A stretch of 64,000 nt of DNA from positions 23,748,001-23,812,000 of the forward strand of contig CM060731.1 of assembly GCA_030704615.1 (NCBI GenBank), in the 5' to 3' direction. Source of the DNA: Takakia lepidozioides (Eukaryota; Streptophyta; Takakiopsida; Takakiales; Takakiaceae). The notes below the pieces were generated by a model that was given only the letters and a program-made list of their open reading frames with translations, did not search any database and had not been told where the DNA came from. How positions within the stretch are numbered: position 1 is the stretch's first letter; each line of letters opens with the position of its first letter. Positions 22,683 to 33,544 of this stretch are shown here, piece after piece. A program made the position numbers and the translations under genes.

Positions 22683-23537
22683 CTTCCTTCCTCGAGTATG
22701 TTTGTACCTTGCTATCGCAGATCTAGTGTAAATCGGTTTACTGCTGTCTCCAGAACACAGTTGAAGAATGAGCAGAGCATATGGCGGAGGAAGCTCAGAT
22801 AACGACTGTGCATATTCTGTTATTCATTCCAGATATGCAGCCGTCCATTTTAATTACTTTTCTTGTGGGCCCAGTGGTCAGAGAATCCATAGGGGCAGTG
22901 TCGGCAACTGTTAAACCGTTAATCAGAACCTCATCAATAAACCCAATAACAAAGCCGACTTCCTGGAAGCATGCCACAGGATCCGAGAATGGGATTGCAG
23001 ATTAAGTAAATGTATCTATATACTACTACCAATGATCATGCGCACCTGGAAAGTTCCAAATGTGCAACGAATGTGGGGTTTGGATAACAAGGATGACCGT
23101 GTATGATATTCCAAAATTTGTCATCAAACTCTCGTTCATTTATATTTATTTGTTTAAGACTGCGCATCAATTTCTGGGATTCGCTGTTCTTTTTAAATAT
23201 TGAACCAGTTATAATTTAGAACACGCCGTTTTGTTTTGGGCGGCACACGTCAGACATCCATAACTGAATACGAACAGCTGTACACCAATTGCTGGCATGT
23301 GCACTAATAACGAAACGACTATGTGTAACGGTCACGCGGGAGGGAATCCGATGCTTCTAGAGACACGCAAGAACACAGGCAATCCCGCAAGAAATCGAGA
23401 GTCACTGCGTTTTTCTACTTTTCGCGCTTAGAGGGAGAGTGGTAGTCAAGCTGGAGAGGGTTCCTTCTAGAATACGAAAGAGAAGAAAGTCTCTTTATTT
23501 TACTTCCCTTAGAGAGAGACGCAGAGCAAGAGAGAAA
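22683..23537. promoter_or_regulatory. Divergent promoter interval of Element B
   Basis: 855 bp between the ATG of the minus-strand transposase and the ATG of the plus-strand ParB-methyltransferase gene. No coding sequence or palindrome array is evident. Element A instead has its 1.7-kb array in the same position. Confidence 0.45.
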
Positions 23538-26500
23538 ATGACGAGGCGTCGTTTGTTGGAGAACACAGGGCCAAGGCAGCAGGTGAACGCGGAGACTGAT
23601 TCACAAGAGCAGACGGAGACTGAGGCAGCGGCTGCGACACAGTCGGCGATAAGAGTGCGCCAGCCTGTGGAGGCAGAGATGAATCGCAGGGACACTGAAG
23701 AAGGTGGAAGCACGCGGAACGCCGAACCTGAAGAAGGTCAAGAAACCCTTGCGCAGACAGAAACTCCAGCAGATGTGAGAGGGAAGAGGAAAGCTGCAGA
23801 AGGGGATCAAATTTCAAAACCTAAGAAGGTGCCAGTAAGTTTTATCATATAGTCTGTGTGATTGCCTTTCAAGGAGTCCTTCCTCTTCCATTCTTTAGCA
23901 GGAACTACTGAATCGCGAGCGTCGTTAACGCCATTCGATTCTGCTCATGAGATTTATGTACCTATGTGTTTGAAGAGAGAGTCTGCACTTACTATTCTCC
24001 CTAAACTACACTGAATGTCGTTGCCGCCAATCAGTTGCACATATATGTCATTACACAACACCGATCCGGCAGGTTGTTATCTTTTGTGATTGTCGTTAAC
24101 GCCGTTCGCTATCGCTCTCACTTTTGTTTTGAATACGGCAGTCTCGGCTTTGCATGTGTAGATTGTGCTGAATTCTTTCACACCATTCATGGTGAGTTTC
24201 CTTGATACAGAGTGATTGTCGTTACCGCCATTCACTATTTGCAAATCACTTAGTCAGAACTGAATGGCATCGTGCAGAAAACTGTGAGGTCGAAGCCTAC
24301 AGGATCAGAGGGGAAAGGATCTGGAGATGGGGACGAGTCCGCAAAAAGCTCAGAGAATACAGATGAAGCAGATGAATCCGAAGTGCACTACCTTGACAAG
24401 GTGAAAGAACTCATGTCATTCCAGAAGGTAAACTCTCAGGAGGTTATAAGGGACATGCTCGTATCTGGAGGGCGTCTGGACATACCTCTGTGCCGGATGA
24501 TATCAATGCCTGTTGTGCGTCCACCTCTTTCCCATGACATAACAAAATTGGAGAGTGATTTTGTGCATGGATATAGACTTGGTGCACAAGTTTTTTATGT
24601 GTCACTGACGGATATAAATGGGAAAAGCACATTAGTTTCTCCAGAGATCAGTGATAACTGGGATGAGTGCTGGAAAGATGCCAATGAGGAGTTCGAGCTG
24701 GGCCTCATGATGGGAAAGAACACCCAGCAATTTTGCAACCACATGTTCTACGTCTGGGACGGCAACCACCGATTGCTGGCATGGATGGGATACATTCAGA
24801 AACACCATTCGAAAGACAAAGACAAGCATGTTGCTGTGGAGGCAATGGTTTTGGATCCAGGAAACGACATCGCTAGGCTTCTTACAGCTATGCACGACGT
24901 GAACAAGTAAGTCATCCAGGAGATTTGATTCCCTCTGTAGTGTCTTGTTGATCCTCAAAAAACAGTGTTAAGGAATGCAATGTTTTCAATGTTTTTGCAG
25001 ATCGACAGAGAAATCGCATGTGACAACAAGCTTGGTTCACACACTATTCCGAATTCAGAGGATTGGTCTGATGAAGCTGGATGATTTTCGGACAGTACTA
25101 CCACCCAATATCATCAAGAAGTGCGAAACAGGAAGAGCTGCAGGCACTTGGTATTCTTTGACACGAGAGGCGTTTCTGGAGTACATGTATGCGGTAAGCC
25201 CGAGTCTGTAATCTGTTTACTTTTCGAATACATGTTTAGAGTCCCTTCGGAGCTAATCACTACTTGAATGAATGCAGCAAGAACTGGCAGAGGCAGCTGA
25301 GAAGGGAAAATCCGAATATTACCGCACTACACCAGAGGAACTAAGGACATCAAAGGGTGTGGAAGCTGCAATAAAGAAGGAGTTTGAGATGCGAAGAACC
25401 AAATTGATGTCAGCCTTCGGAAAGCAGCTTAGAATAGTAGATCCTGGACTTGGTCCTGAGTTCCTTCAGCAGATCAAAACACACTATGACAAGCATGTGC
25501 ATCCGGAGATGCAGCAGGAGAAATTGCACCGGCTGGCCATATCGATGGTCGACCCACAAACAAAAATAAGGTGGCTGGAGATATGGAACTCAGATCAAAC
25601 AGTAAAGGACTTGAATCAGTTCCCAAAGAGCACCATACAGCCTGGCACAAAGGTGGAAGGAATCAGTGATTTGGTGTTTGATAACTGGCTCCACAAGGCT
25701 ACATTTTGGAGTCAGGTGTGTATTCGAACATGCTGTTTCTTCTCTTCAAGTATGTGATGTGTTTCTTTTTTGCAATTCTGACAAATATACTATTTGCAGC
25801 TCGAAAAGCGCGCCGTCATTGTGCTGGATCAGACTTTGAAGGACCTGAACATTGCGATTGTTTCCCCTCCCCAAATGTCATTGGAGGCATACATAAGGAA
25901 GTGGAGAGGTCTCACCTGGAGATACTGTTTTTTCCGGGAGTTCTCCAAAGATGGTAACATTTTACGGTCCAACGACTTTGACAGTCAGGTTGGAGGAGAG
26001 TGGGCCATGATGCGAGTTGTGTACAGGTGAAATGTCATACTTGAAACTCTACTGTTTTTTTGGGAAAATTTGTGGCTTCATATGGATTGCAATCTTAGAT
26101 CCAGATTGAATGTCGTTGACGACATTCACTTCTTTGTCTGAGTCATTCTTAAGCGAGTATATGAATTCACCTGGTTAGGATCTAAGGGTGCAATTATATT
26201 GTCCCTGATTAGAATTGATAATGTCCTTGAATGGCGTTGACGACATTCACATACGGAGTTGTTGTGTGGTCCTCAAGGTTATTTAAATTTTTGTAATGTC
26301 CATAGAGGTTACAATGAGGGTTGATCACTTCATTTTGCTGAATGTCAATGCAGACATTCAGTTGTTCTGCATTGTTTTTTCCTCTTGCGATGAATATGGA
26401 GGCTTGATAAGCTCTGTTTTAAGAAATCCAAAGTGAATGTCGTTGACGACATTCACAGCTGTGTCTGTATTATTCAAAAACGACAAATTCAATTTTCATG

Positions 26501-29175
26501 GATTGGGGAGCTAAGTAATTGGTTTCTTTTTTGTATTTTTGTGAATGGCGTTGACGCCATTCACATACAGTGATGTTGTGAGGTCCTCAGTGATAGGTTC
26601 GTTATGAATGTGCATTGAGTTTTCCTGGATGGTTCCTTACTCAATTTTTTTATTTCCATCCTGTGATTTTGCTTCATTTCAGTAATAATTTGGCTTCATT
26701 CTTGAATGTCGTTGACGACATTCACTTCTATGTCTGTGTCATTTCTAATCGCTTATTTGCATTCACCTGGATTAGGATGTATTTACAGTGTCATGGAATG
26801 GAATGTTCTGAATGGCGTTGACGACATTCATATCTGGAGCAGTAGTGTGGTCCTGAAAGGTCCTTGGAGCAGTTGTCAGAGCCATTTCAATCCATGTTTT
26901 ATTCTTTCTGTTCTACTTGCATCTTACTCACTGAGCGCTTTTGTGGGTTGGGATTCATCTCCTTTTTTCAGGTACACGAAATATGTGCTTATGGAAGGAA
27001 ATCACCTGAGCGGAATTCCCGACTATCTTGACATGTGGTCGGACCCTGCAAACGATCCAACCATGTATACTGCAGGGATATTGAAGGACTGGAGTCCTTC
27101 TCACTTCAGAGACTGTGGGTGGTACCTTGACTGCCCACCTGAGCACACGACCTTTCAAGAACAGCATATGAAATACTTGAACAATAACGCTGAGATGCTG
27201 GCGCCTTTGACTGACGAAGAGTATCAACGAAACATAGCAACCTTGGCTGCCAAGGAGCCTGATGCTCAGGGAACGCCGCAGAAGGGAAAGAAGGCGGGCC
27301 GCAAACCAAAAGACAAGGCTGTTGATGTCATAGCCATCTCACCAGCAAAGCCAAAGGACAAAGACAAGTCCAAAGAGAAGGAAAAGGACAAGGGGAAGGA
27401 GAATGAAAAGGAGATGGAGAGTGGGCAGGACTTTAGTGCTGGAAGATATACCCGCACTCTTCAGTGCGTGTTCGATGCCAAGCCACACCCTTCCCGTTCT
27501 GATTCAGCAGGAGAGATGAAAATTGTTAATGAGGGTTGGCTTTCGATGATGCAGAGTCGAAAGAGAGGATACACTGGGGTGCCATCCCCTACCTGGGACA
27601 ATATAATCTCATTCCTCAATCTGGTGAGAATTCCACTTTCTTTCCTTTTTCTCTGAATGTTTCGTTGGCAGTATTTCAGTCTCGTTCTTTGAAAACATTC
27701 TTGCCATCGTTCTTATAAAAAACATGTCTGTTGCAGGTGAGCACAGGTCCCACCTTCGTGTGCGGTGTGCAGAAAACTTATGCGGCCGACATTGTCATTC
27801 TCGACATCCCGGATGGCCAGGCTGTGCCAGAAGTTCTTCCAAAGGGCAAGACGCCAGGGTGGAACAAATTCGAGGACAACTACTGGAGTTGGGTATTCGG
27901 GTTCTGTAACAATTTCCTCTCTGATGCAGGGACACTTCTGCTTTTTCAGTCATGTGACAATGATAGTCGTCGGGCATTGGCATCATACCTCAAGTCTTCA
28001 GGGTTTGAAGTTTTGCGCACATGGAATTGTGTGAACAGCCTCTACCTTGTGAAAGGGGGTTTCCCTGGTCAGCTGGTATGCCGTCTGCCTTCTGCTTATG
28101 CTTTGATCATGAGTTTCAATTTTCTCTGCAGCTCCACTCTAGTAGAATGTTTTATGATCGACACCGATCATCAACGATTCATGGTTTTTTGGTGTCAGAG
28201 TTCTGAATAGCCGATGTACACACTTCCACTTTAGATTGTGTTTACCACACTAACCTGCTATCTTTGGCAGACGAGGATGTTCGAGGCGATCTGCCTGCGG
28301 AGGATTCGCACATCAAAGACACCATCCTCCATCCGCAGCTTTGAGATTTCTGACCAGGGTTGTTTCGTCAACCCCCCCTATGAGCCCCATGTCGATGACA
28401 TTTTGTACAACTTCATGCAGTCCAGTCAGACTCTGAAGAGACCAGATGGCACTCCCTGGAGAGGTGCAAAGGAAAAGTCACCAGCATTCATGCAAATACT
28501 GCTGGAGTCATGCAGCCACCGCTCTGCACGGGTGGTCGATCTTTCTGTGTCCACAGGTTCGTTTTCTCCCTTCCGAATTGGTTTCCTTTCAACAGTTTCA
28601 TCTGCTTAAATCCCCTCCTCCAAACTGCTTATGTTCTCCTGTCTGGTGCAGGAGCAACTTACCACGCATGCAAGGCAGGCGGAAGAAGCCTTTTTGGTAT
28701 GGAGGGTGATTCTGACCTCTACAACACAGTGCTCCTCCCCCTTTTGTCTGGCTCCACTTCAGGCACACAGACTGATCGGATTCATATTCGAAATGATGAC
28801 GATCCCGAAGATAAGCAGGTCGACAACGACTTTTCATGTGAGTAAGTGCTAAACCCTCTTTGGGAGTCATACTCAATTTCTCGATAACATCAAAGTTACA
28901 GTAATAACTTTTTCAGGCTGTCTTTCAGGAAAGCCAGCGGTGGATCTTCAGGAGATACAGTCATTTCTGGCGAGTCTGTTTTCGACAGCCCCCTTTCCAA
29001 TTTTCTGCTCCCTGTTTATGCCGAAGCAATGGCACTTCACGCGTCCGAGTCCCTATCCCCTGACTTTTTAGTGGCCAGCCGTAGGTGTATCCAGCGTGGA
29101 TCCGGTGTTCTAAAATACTTAGACTTAGATGCAGAGGAAGAGGGGATACATTGTACTGACTCTGAGTCAGACTGA
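23538..29175 (+). CDS. ParB-like domain fused to beta-class DNA methyltransferase-like domain, Element B
   Basis: Ten exons: 23538-23834, 24278-24906, 25001-25193, 25278-25715, 25800-26026, 26972-27623, 27737-28075, 28271-28556, 28652-28841, 28917-29175. All introns are GT-AG and all phases fit, giving 1169 residues with no stop. Residues 1-160 are charged. IPLCRMISMPVV leads into a ParB/sulfiredoxin-like motif VWDGNHRLLAW (about 257-267). A Lys-rich linker follows in exon 6. Then come ADIVILDIPDG (loop motif IV position, DIPD at 835-838), GTLLLFQSC, NPPYEP (959), KSPAFMQILLES (motif X-like), VVDLSVSTG (motif I, about 1013-1021) and GRSLFGMEGD. Motif IV before I is the beta class (CcrM-like). 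The usual D/N-P-P-Y/F is DIPD, so catalysis is uncertain. The same fusion order is known in bacterial and phage proteins. The ATG at 23439 upstream is an alternative start. Confidence 0.8.
23915..24240. repeat. Degenerate B-family palindromes in intron 1
   Basis: Four diverged sites: GCGTCGTTAACGCCATTCG near 23920, TGAATGTCGTTGCCGCCAATC near 24013, ATTGTCGTTAACGCCGTTCG near 24092 and ATTGTCGTTACCGCCATTC near 24215. They keep the CGTYRMCG centre but have imperfect arms. Confidence 0.6.
26107..26830. repeat. B-family palindromes in intron 5
   Basis: Seven 22-bp sites start at 26107, 26228, 26339, 26434, 26542, 26703 and 26809. The plan is arm TGAATGTCGT, central TG, complementary arm; some copies have GGCG instead of GTCG in the left arm, and the copy at 26542 changes both arms together. 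Spacings are 121, 111, 95, 108, 161 and 106 bp, several close to multiples of 53. Sequences after the sites alternate between two types (CACTTCTNTGTCTG and CACATACGG-like), so the unit is larger than one palindrome. Confidence 0.9.
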
Positions 29176-29754
29176 ACTGTATTCTTTTAATATTCATTTT
29201 CATATTATCTGGAAAACGTTGAATCCCCTTACTCTACCGTAGTTGTTCCTTTAGAACAAATAATAATCACAGAATCAACTTTCGTTTAAATTGCTATATG
29301 TATGAATCCATCTCACAAACCTTCCTGACTCTTCTCATATCCATTGTGCATTCATCTACACTGTATTCATGCGTGCTCCATTCATGAAAGCTTCCTTTGT
29401 ACAACATCCATTGTACATTCATCCTCTGTACTCTTTAATCCACCCCACAAACCTTCCACACTCATTTCATATACTTTGTGCATTCGTCAAAAGATTTGGT
29501 CATGCATCTTCCTGTCATGAATTTTTGTCATTGCTCAACATCCATTATACATTCATCCATTTTACTCTTATCCATCCGTCATTCATCCATCTACATAGAT
29601 TTTTCAAACTCATCCATCTGTTTATCATCCAACTGTACATTCATCCATCATTTATTCAATGCCTTTTATTATGTCGTCCAGCTTGTTTCCGCGGTAAAGG
29701 GTGCCAATCCGCGGGAATACACTCCACTTCTTTCTGGGTGCGTGGTGACTCGGC
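29176..29754. other. Element B 3' non-coding region with CATTCATCC runs
   Basis: About 29330-29680 is rich in loose ATTCATCCAT and ACATTCATC units on the plus strand, a degenerate low-complexity tract. No gene is seen. It separates the ParB-methyltransferase stop from the right subterminal repeats. Confidence 0.5.
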
Positions 29755-29880
29755 CTCCACGTGTGATGACGTGGACTGAGCCCCGTGACGTGGCATTTGC
29801 GCAAGGTGACGTGGCGTGAGCGCAGTCGCGCTCACGCGCTCACGCGCTCACGTGACCAGGCTCACGCCGAGGCATCCCTG
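29755..29880 (-). repeat. Element B right terminal and subterminal repeats
   Basis: Contains TGACGTGGCGTGAGCGC and successive CGCTCACG units, ending GGCTCACGCC at 29868 and CAGGGATGCCTC (reverse) to 29880. On the opposite strand this reads GGCGTGAGCCTGGTCACGTGAG, matching the left end with small gaps. Confidence 0.8.
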
Positions 29881-29890
29881 TTCTAGGAGC
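29881..29890. repeat. Target site duplication of Element B, right copy
   Basis: TTCTAGGAGC, identical to 18509-18518. Joining across the element restores intron end TTCTAG followed by exon GAGCGGTGC of Element A's transposase. Confidence 0.85.
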
Positions 29891-31314
29891 GGTGCTTGGA
29901 TTCCGACACGGACATGCCGAACACGAATATGGCAGAATCGGTCCACTCCTCCTGGCGAGCGTCTTCTGCCGCACATCTGGTGGACGTAGTGACGGCCACA
30001 ACGGAGGACATCGACAGAGCAATCATGCAGCAAGCCACGTACTACAGTTCCTGAGCGGCAAACAATGGGGCTTTGGGCCGGACAGGGAGGAATTGTTGGT
30101 ACGAACAGCTTCGAGGTCCAAGAATCCAGTGAAATGGGCGACAGCATTGCGAGAGAAGATCAAAGGGACGCCTCTGCACCGCAGAGGTGAACACCTAGAG
30201 GGGGACGTCCGGACTCGCCCTGTCAGGCGGAGGATTGAAGAGGAACCCGGGTGCGAAGAGGATTCCTGGAGATCCGATAGGAACATTCGGACAGCACCTC
30301 GAGGTCCCGTCATGTTGCCGCGCAATGTGTCTTCCAGCAGTGGAAGCCCAAGAAATTCCAGATCGCCGTCGCCTTCAACCGGGGATTCGTGCAAAAAATT
30401 CCCACCGCTCCCTTGCCCCACATTCCGCCCGCTGTTATGCAGTATGGCCAAGCCATTGTGGAGACGACTGTGTCTGCATCACAGTGGAGAATTGCTCGCA
30501 CAAAGCCGTCGTTTCGAGGAAGGTGTTCCGCAATTCGTGTGGATACACGGCAACGTTGTTTAGAGATGATAAGGAAGAATCCAGATGGGGCTGTCCCTGC
30601 TCCTACTTTTACAGGAAGATTTGTCCATGCAAAGTTTGCGGAGGCGACAACCACCCAGTTCTGGTTCTGCAGGCACGACATTATGACTTGCGTGTATGGA
30701 AAGCCCAAGTACGGCATACAAACAATGCCAGAGGCTCCCCCGGTGTGGCCGGTGGAACCAGGCTGCGATCTGAGTCAGGTTGAGGCCGACGCCCTTACCG
30801 CCGCAGGATTTCGGATGGTGCAGCGCACTGACGTCCCCAGAGAACCATTTCCGCTTCCACAGCCTCCACCACCGACCCCTGTGAGAGCAAGAACAATGGG
30901 ACACGACAGCTCTAAGCATCCTACACACCGTTGGGGGAAACCGAAGAGGCGGCGACCTCCCTCAAAGTGAACGAGACAAGGATGGGGAATGCACTTCGGA
31001 TGAACTGTACAATCCAGAGCTCGACAGAAGTGCCCCCACCAGGATTCGGGCGTGTGTATCAGATGGCCACGGCGGGCTCAGCTGTTCGCAATGAGGTGTA
31101 CACCATCACCATTTCAGAATTACCCACCTGCAATTGCACCGACTTCCAGATCATGGCGAACAAGGGGGCATCATACTGCCCTTGCAAGCATTTGTACTAC
31201 GTGTACCTAAAGAGACTCCGTTGTAATTCCACAACTCATCACTTCATACATGCACCAGGGTTGAGCCCCCAGGAGGTTCACACTCTTCTGAATATTGATC
31301 CAGGGGACCAGTGA
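29887..31314 (+). pseudogene. MULE-like transposase, Element A copy, exon 2 with SWIM finger
   Basis: Opens GAG CGG TGC (ERCLDSDTDMPNTNMAESVHSSW), which aligns with B exon 2 (NMSIEEMADMPSCNLAETVHNAW) at the same distance from the splice site. The frame then shifts near 30048 (missing base before FLSGKQWGFG), again near 30390-30440, and again near 30930-30960. After these come VPAPTFTGRF, TTQFWFCRHD, VPPPGFGRVYQM and the SWIM finger CNCTDFQIM to CPCKHLYYVYL, ending at 31314. B's insertion separates it from exon 1 by 11.4 kb. The several frameshifts show long decay. Confidence 0.8.
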
Positions 31315-32049
31315 GCTTGGCTTGCGGTCCCAATACAATGGTACGCCCATCCTTTTCGGATAGTAGAACTGTACTGCTGCCAGTACCTCAGACTCTGGCC
31401 ACAGAAAGGTCCGACATATGTCTTGCCTACCAGTAACCTGTTTTGCTCGAACTAAGATATTACTATATCGTTCACTTGCTTCCACGTGCATGTATTTTTG
31501 TATGTTGGAGGGTTCATGTTTTTCTGCTTTCCGAAAACTTGCTTTCCTCATTCGACCTCCGACAAGGAAATGCGGCGCCGCATTTCCAAGTATCGTCGTA
31601 GGTACTGGCAGAGGCGGCCTTCGCCAACACCAAACCGCTCCGAAATTTCGCACGTGCGAACCCTAATGCGGCACCTTATTTCCCAGTTCAGTTGCAAACC
31701 TTTCCCGCCGAATACCCGAAGAAGACAGAATTGTGAAGTATTGCAGACTGTATTGGTGCAGACTCCATTGGTTCAATCGCGGCAAAAGGGTCAGCTTCAT
31801 TCCAATGTTAAGGCATGTAAAACCGCGGAATACTCTATACATGCCAGTATGCGACATCCTTTTGCAGTGGTATACTGGATTTCCCGTTGCACGGTCACTT
31901 ATTTCCATGAGCGGATCTAAAAAACCATGAGCGGACTTGTTACTGACGACATATCTTCGCCGCATTACATGATCTGGAACGTCCAAAAACGGCAAGGTCA
32001 AATAAAAAACTATTATTTTAATACTTGTTTAATCTGCCGCATTTCCAAA
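31315..32049. other. Element A right non-coding region
   Basis: No gene is recognised. It contains one perfect A-family palindrome (31566-31587), a degenerate one near 31663-31683, and CATGAGCGG motifs near 31907 and 31926 that belong to the right subterminal region. Confidence 0.55.
31566..31587. repeat. A-family palindrome, perfect copy beyond the transposase
   Basis: Arm GGAAATGCGG, centre CG, complementary arm, with no mismatch. It shows that the sites flank the element's genes on both sides. Confidence 0.9.
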
Positions 32050-32164
32050 TTTGGAGGAGTCCGCTCATGAAATCCGCGTATCTTAGACTTCGGCTCACCG
32101 CTCATGCGGCTCATGCGGCTCATGGCTCATGGCTCATGGTTTCTGCTCATGAAATAGTAAACCT
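32050..32164 (-). repeat. Element A right terminal inverted repeat
   Basis: A run of GCTCATGCG and GGCTCATGG units ends in GCTCATGAAATAGTAAACCT at 32164. Reversed, this begins AGGTTTACTATTTCATGAGC. The same terminus recurs at 63740-63759, which confirms where the element ends. Confidence 0.85.
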
Positions 32165-32174
32165 CTCGCCGTCG
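32165..32174. repeat. Target site duplication of Element A, right copy
   Basis: CTCGCCGTCG, identical to 6428-6437. Confidence 0.85.
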
Positions 32175-32439
32175 TCTTGCATTATGGCTCATGTTCCCTT
32201 GCCTGGGTGCTCTGTAGGGTTGAAGCTTTGCTTGTGTATGTGTGTGGTACTGGCGCTTTGTCGCGCGGGAAGAATCTTTACAGCTCGTGCTTTGTGGCTT
32301 TCATGTGAGGTGTTGCACTGCACCGCAGCTACCTTTTGTGGTAATTCACTAGTACAGATTAACGTCTTTATGACTATTGATATCACTGCATTTGCAGTGA
32401 TAAGTGCTTTTACGACTACCTCACTCTACAGCGACAAAC

Positions 32440-33020
32440 ACGAAGTCAGTTCTACCATGACTACGGAGTGATAAGTGCGAAGTCATGGTCGTCACTGAGG
32501 ATGTGGCATGGGATAGTGATGCAGGGTTTGGTGATGTAGTCATAACATAAATAACTACACGACTGTAAGTTATGACTACATCACTACATCATTGCGCCTA
32601 CATGGAGAGGCTTGTGCGTGACACGTGGGATCCTTGGGATTTGACATGTATTCATCTCCATATGGTACAGTGGACTACACGACTACATGTCATGACTAAC
32701 ATGATAACTACATTACTACAGAAGTCCGCCTACATGGATAGTTGTCTGCGTGACACACGTAATCCCTCTTCTATGACAAGTGTCTAAATCGTGAGATGAA
32801 GTATAGTGATGTAGGCATAACTTTATGACTACATAACTACATTGTGTGACTACACTGATGACTACATAATTACTCAGTACATCGCTGAGGATGACATGTG
32901 GCACATTTCCTGAATACATGTATGACTACATTACTATGGGTGTGACTATATCACTACAACACTACAGATGCCACGTGGTCTTTGTTGGAGTATGTGTGAA
33001 TGACACGTGTAGGTCATGTA
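32440..33020. repeat. GACTACAT-type subterminal repeats
   Basis: Dense short units such as TGACTACAT, ACTACATCACTAC and their inverses. Similar units occur at 34230-34380, 38500-39000 and 43990-44260, always near CACTA ends or genes, so they are probably CACTA subterminal motifs. Confidence 0.6.
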
Positions 33021-33544
33021 GATTTTAAAATTTGTTATATATTATTCAATTTCAAATGACTAATTTAAATAGTAAATTAAAGTAAATTAATATGAAATTT
33101 AAACAAACCATGTGGAGCTCTCATAAGCACAGCAATTGGCAAAGCAATTGGCCCTCTATATCAAGACACACCCCCTCTGCAGGGAAGGAGAGCCTGCATT
33201 AATCTTCCAATGACCAAAGAGTGGACCCCCAACCCTGCTGGCAGTTGCAAAGTGTGACAAAGAAAGATTCTACCACCAACCCTGTTGCATAGACTGACAG
33301 AAGTACCAGTATCGTACAGTCTAAAAGACAACTACAATCAATACATGCCATCCATAGAAACAACAACATCACAACCACAGCACACACATTTATGTGGTGT
33401 TCGAACCAGTCTTTGTATATAAATTCACAAAATATGCTTCATTGTTCAAGCACAATGTCGCTAAGCACTTACCTGGAAAAAACTAGATTCAACAGATACT
33501 GCTAGAAGTAAGGGCTTTATTGACAAACAAAGCAGTAGAACTTC
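33021..33544. other. Non-coding interval in CACTA complex
   Basis: AT-rich DNA followed by unassigned sequence. No gene or clear repeat is seen. Confidence 0.35.

Larger units (their letters stand above)
18519..29880. mobile_element. Element B: MULE-like transposon with intact ParB-methyltransferase gene
   Basis: An 11.4-kb element nested in Element A, in the opposite gene orientation. It is flanked by the perfect 10-bp duplication TTCTAGGAGC. The ends are inverted copies: about 14 nt of weakly similar sequence, then GGCGTGAGC and further CACGTGAGCGCG units. The terminal plan, 10-bp duplication and divergent two-gene layout match Element A, so they are related families. It carries a transposase (minus), a ParB-methyltransferase (plus) and its own palindrome family in introns. 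Much less decayed than A, so it is younger. Confidence 0.9.
6438..32164. mobile_element. Element A: MULE-like transposon with ParB-methyltransferase gene
   Basis: The ends are inverted copies: the left reads GGGGGCTGCTATTTCATGAGC and the right, on the other strand, AGGTTTACTATTTCATGAGC. Both are followed by repeated CATGAGC units and flanked by the perfect 10-bp duplication CTCGCCGTCG. The span is 25.7 kb including nested Element B; without it, about 14.4 kb. Contents from the left: an inverted pair of unrecognised paralogues, a palindrome cluster, the ParB-methyltransferase gene (minus), a regular palindrome array, and the transposase gene (plus), which B interrupts. Both main genes are broken, so A is a relic. 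Confidence 0.85.

Noticed and set aside
18521-29877. Element B ends placed directly at GGCGTGAGC with an imperfect duplication (GACGCAAT / GAGGCATC)
   Set aside because: A perfect 10-bp duplication (TTCTAGGAGC) lies about ten bases further out, gives termini of the same length as Element A's, and restores the splice junction.
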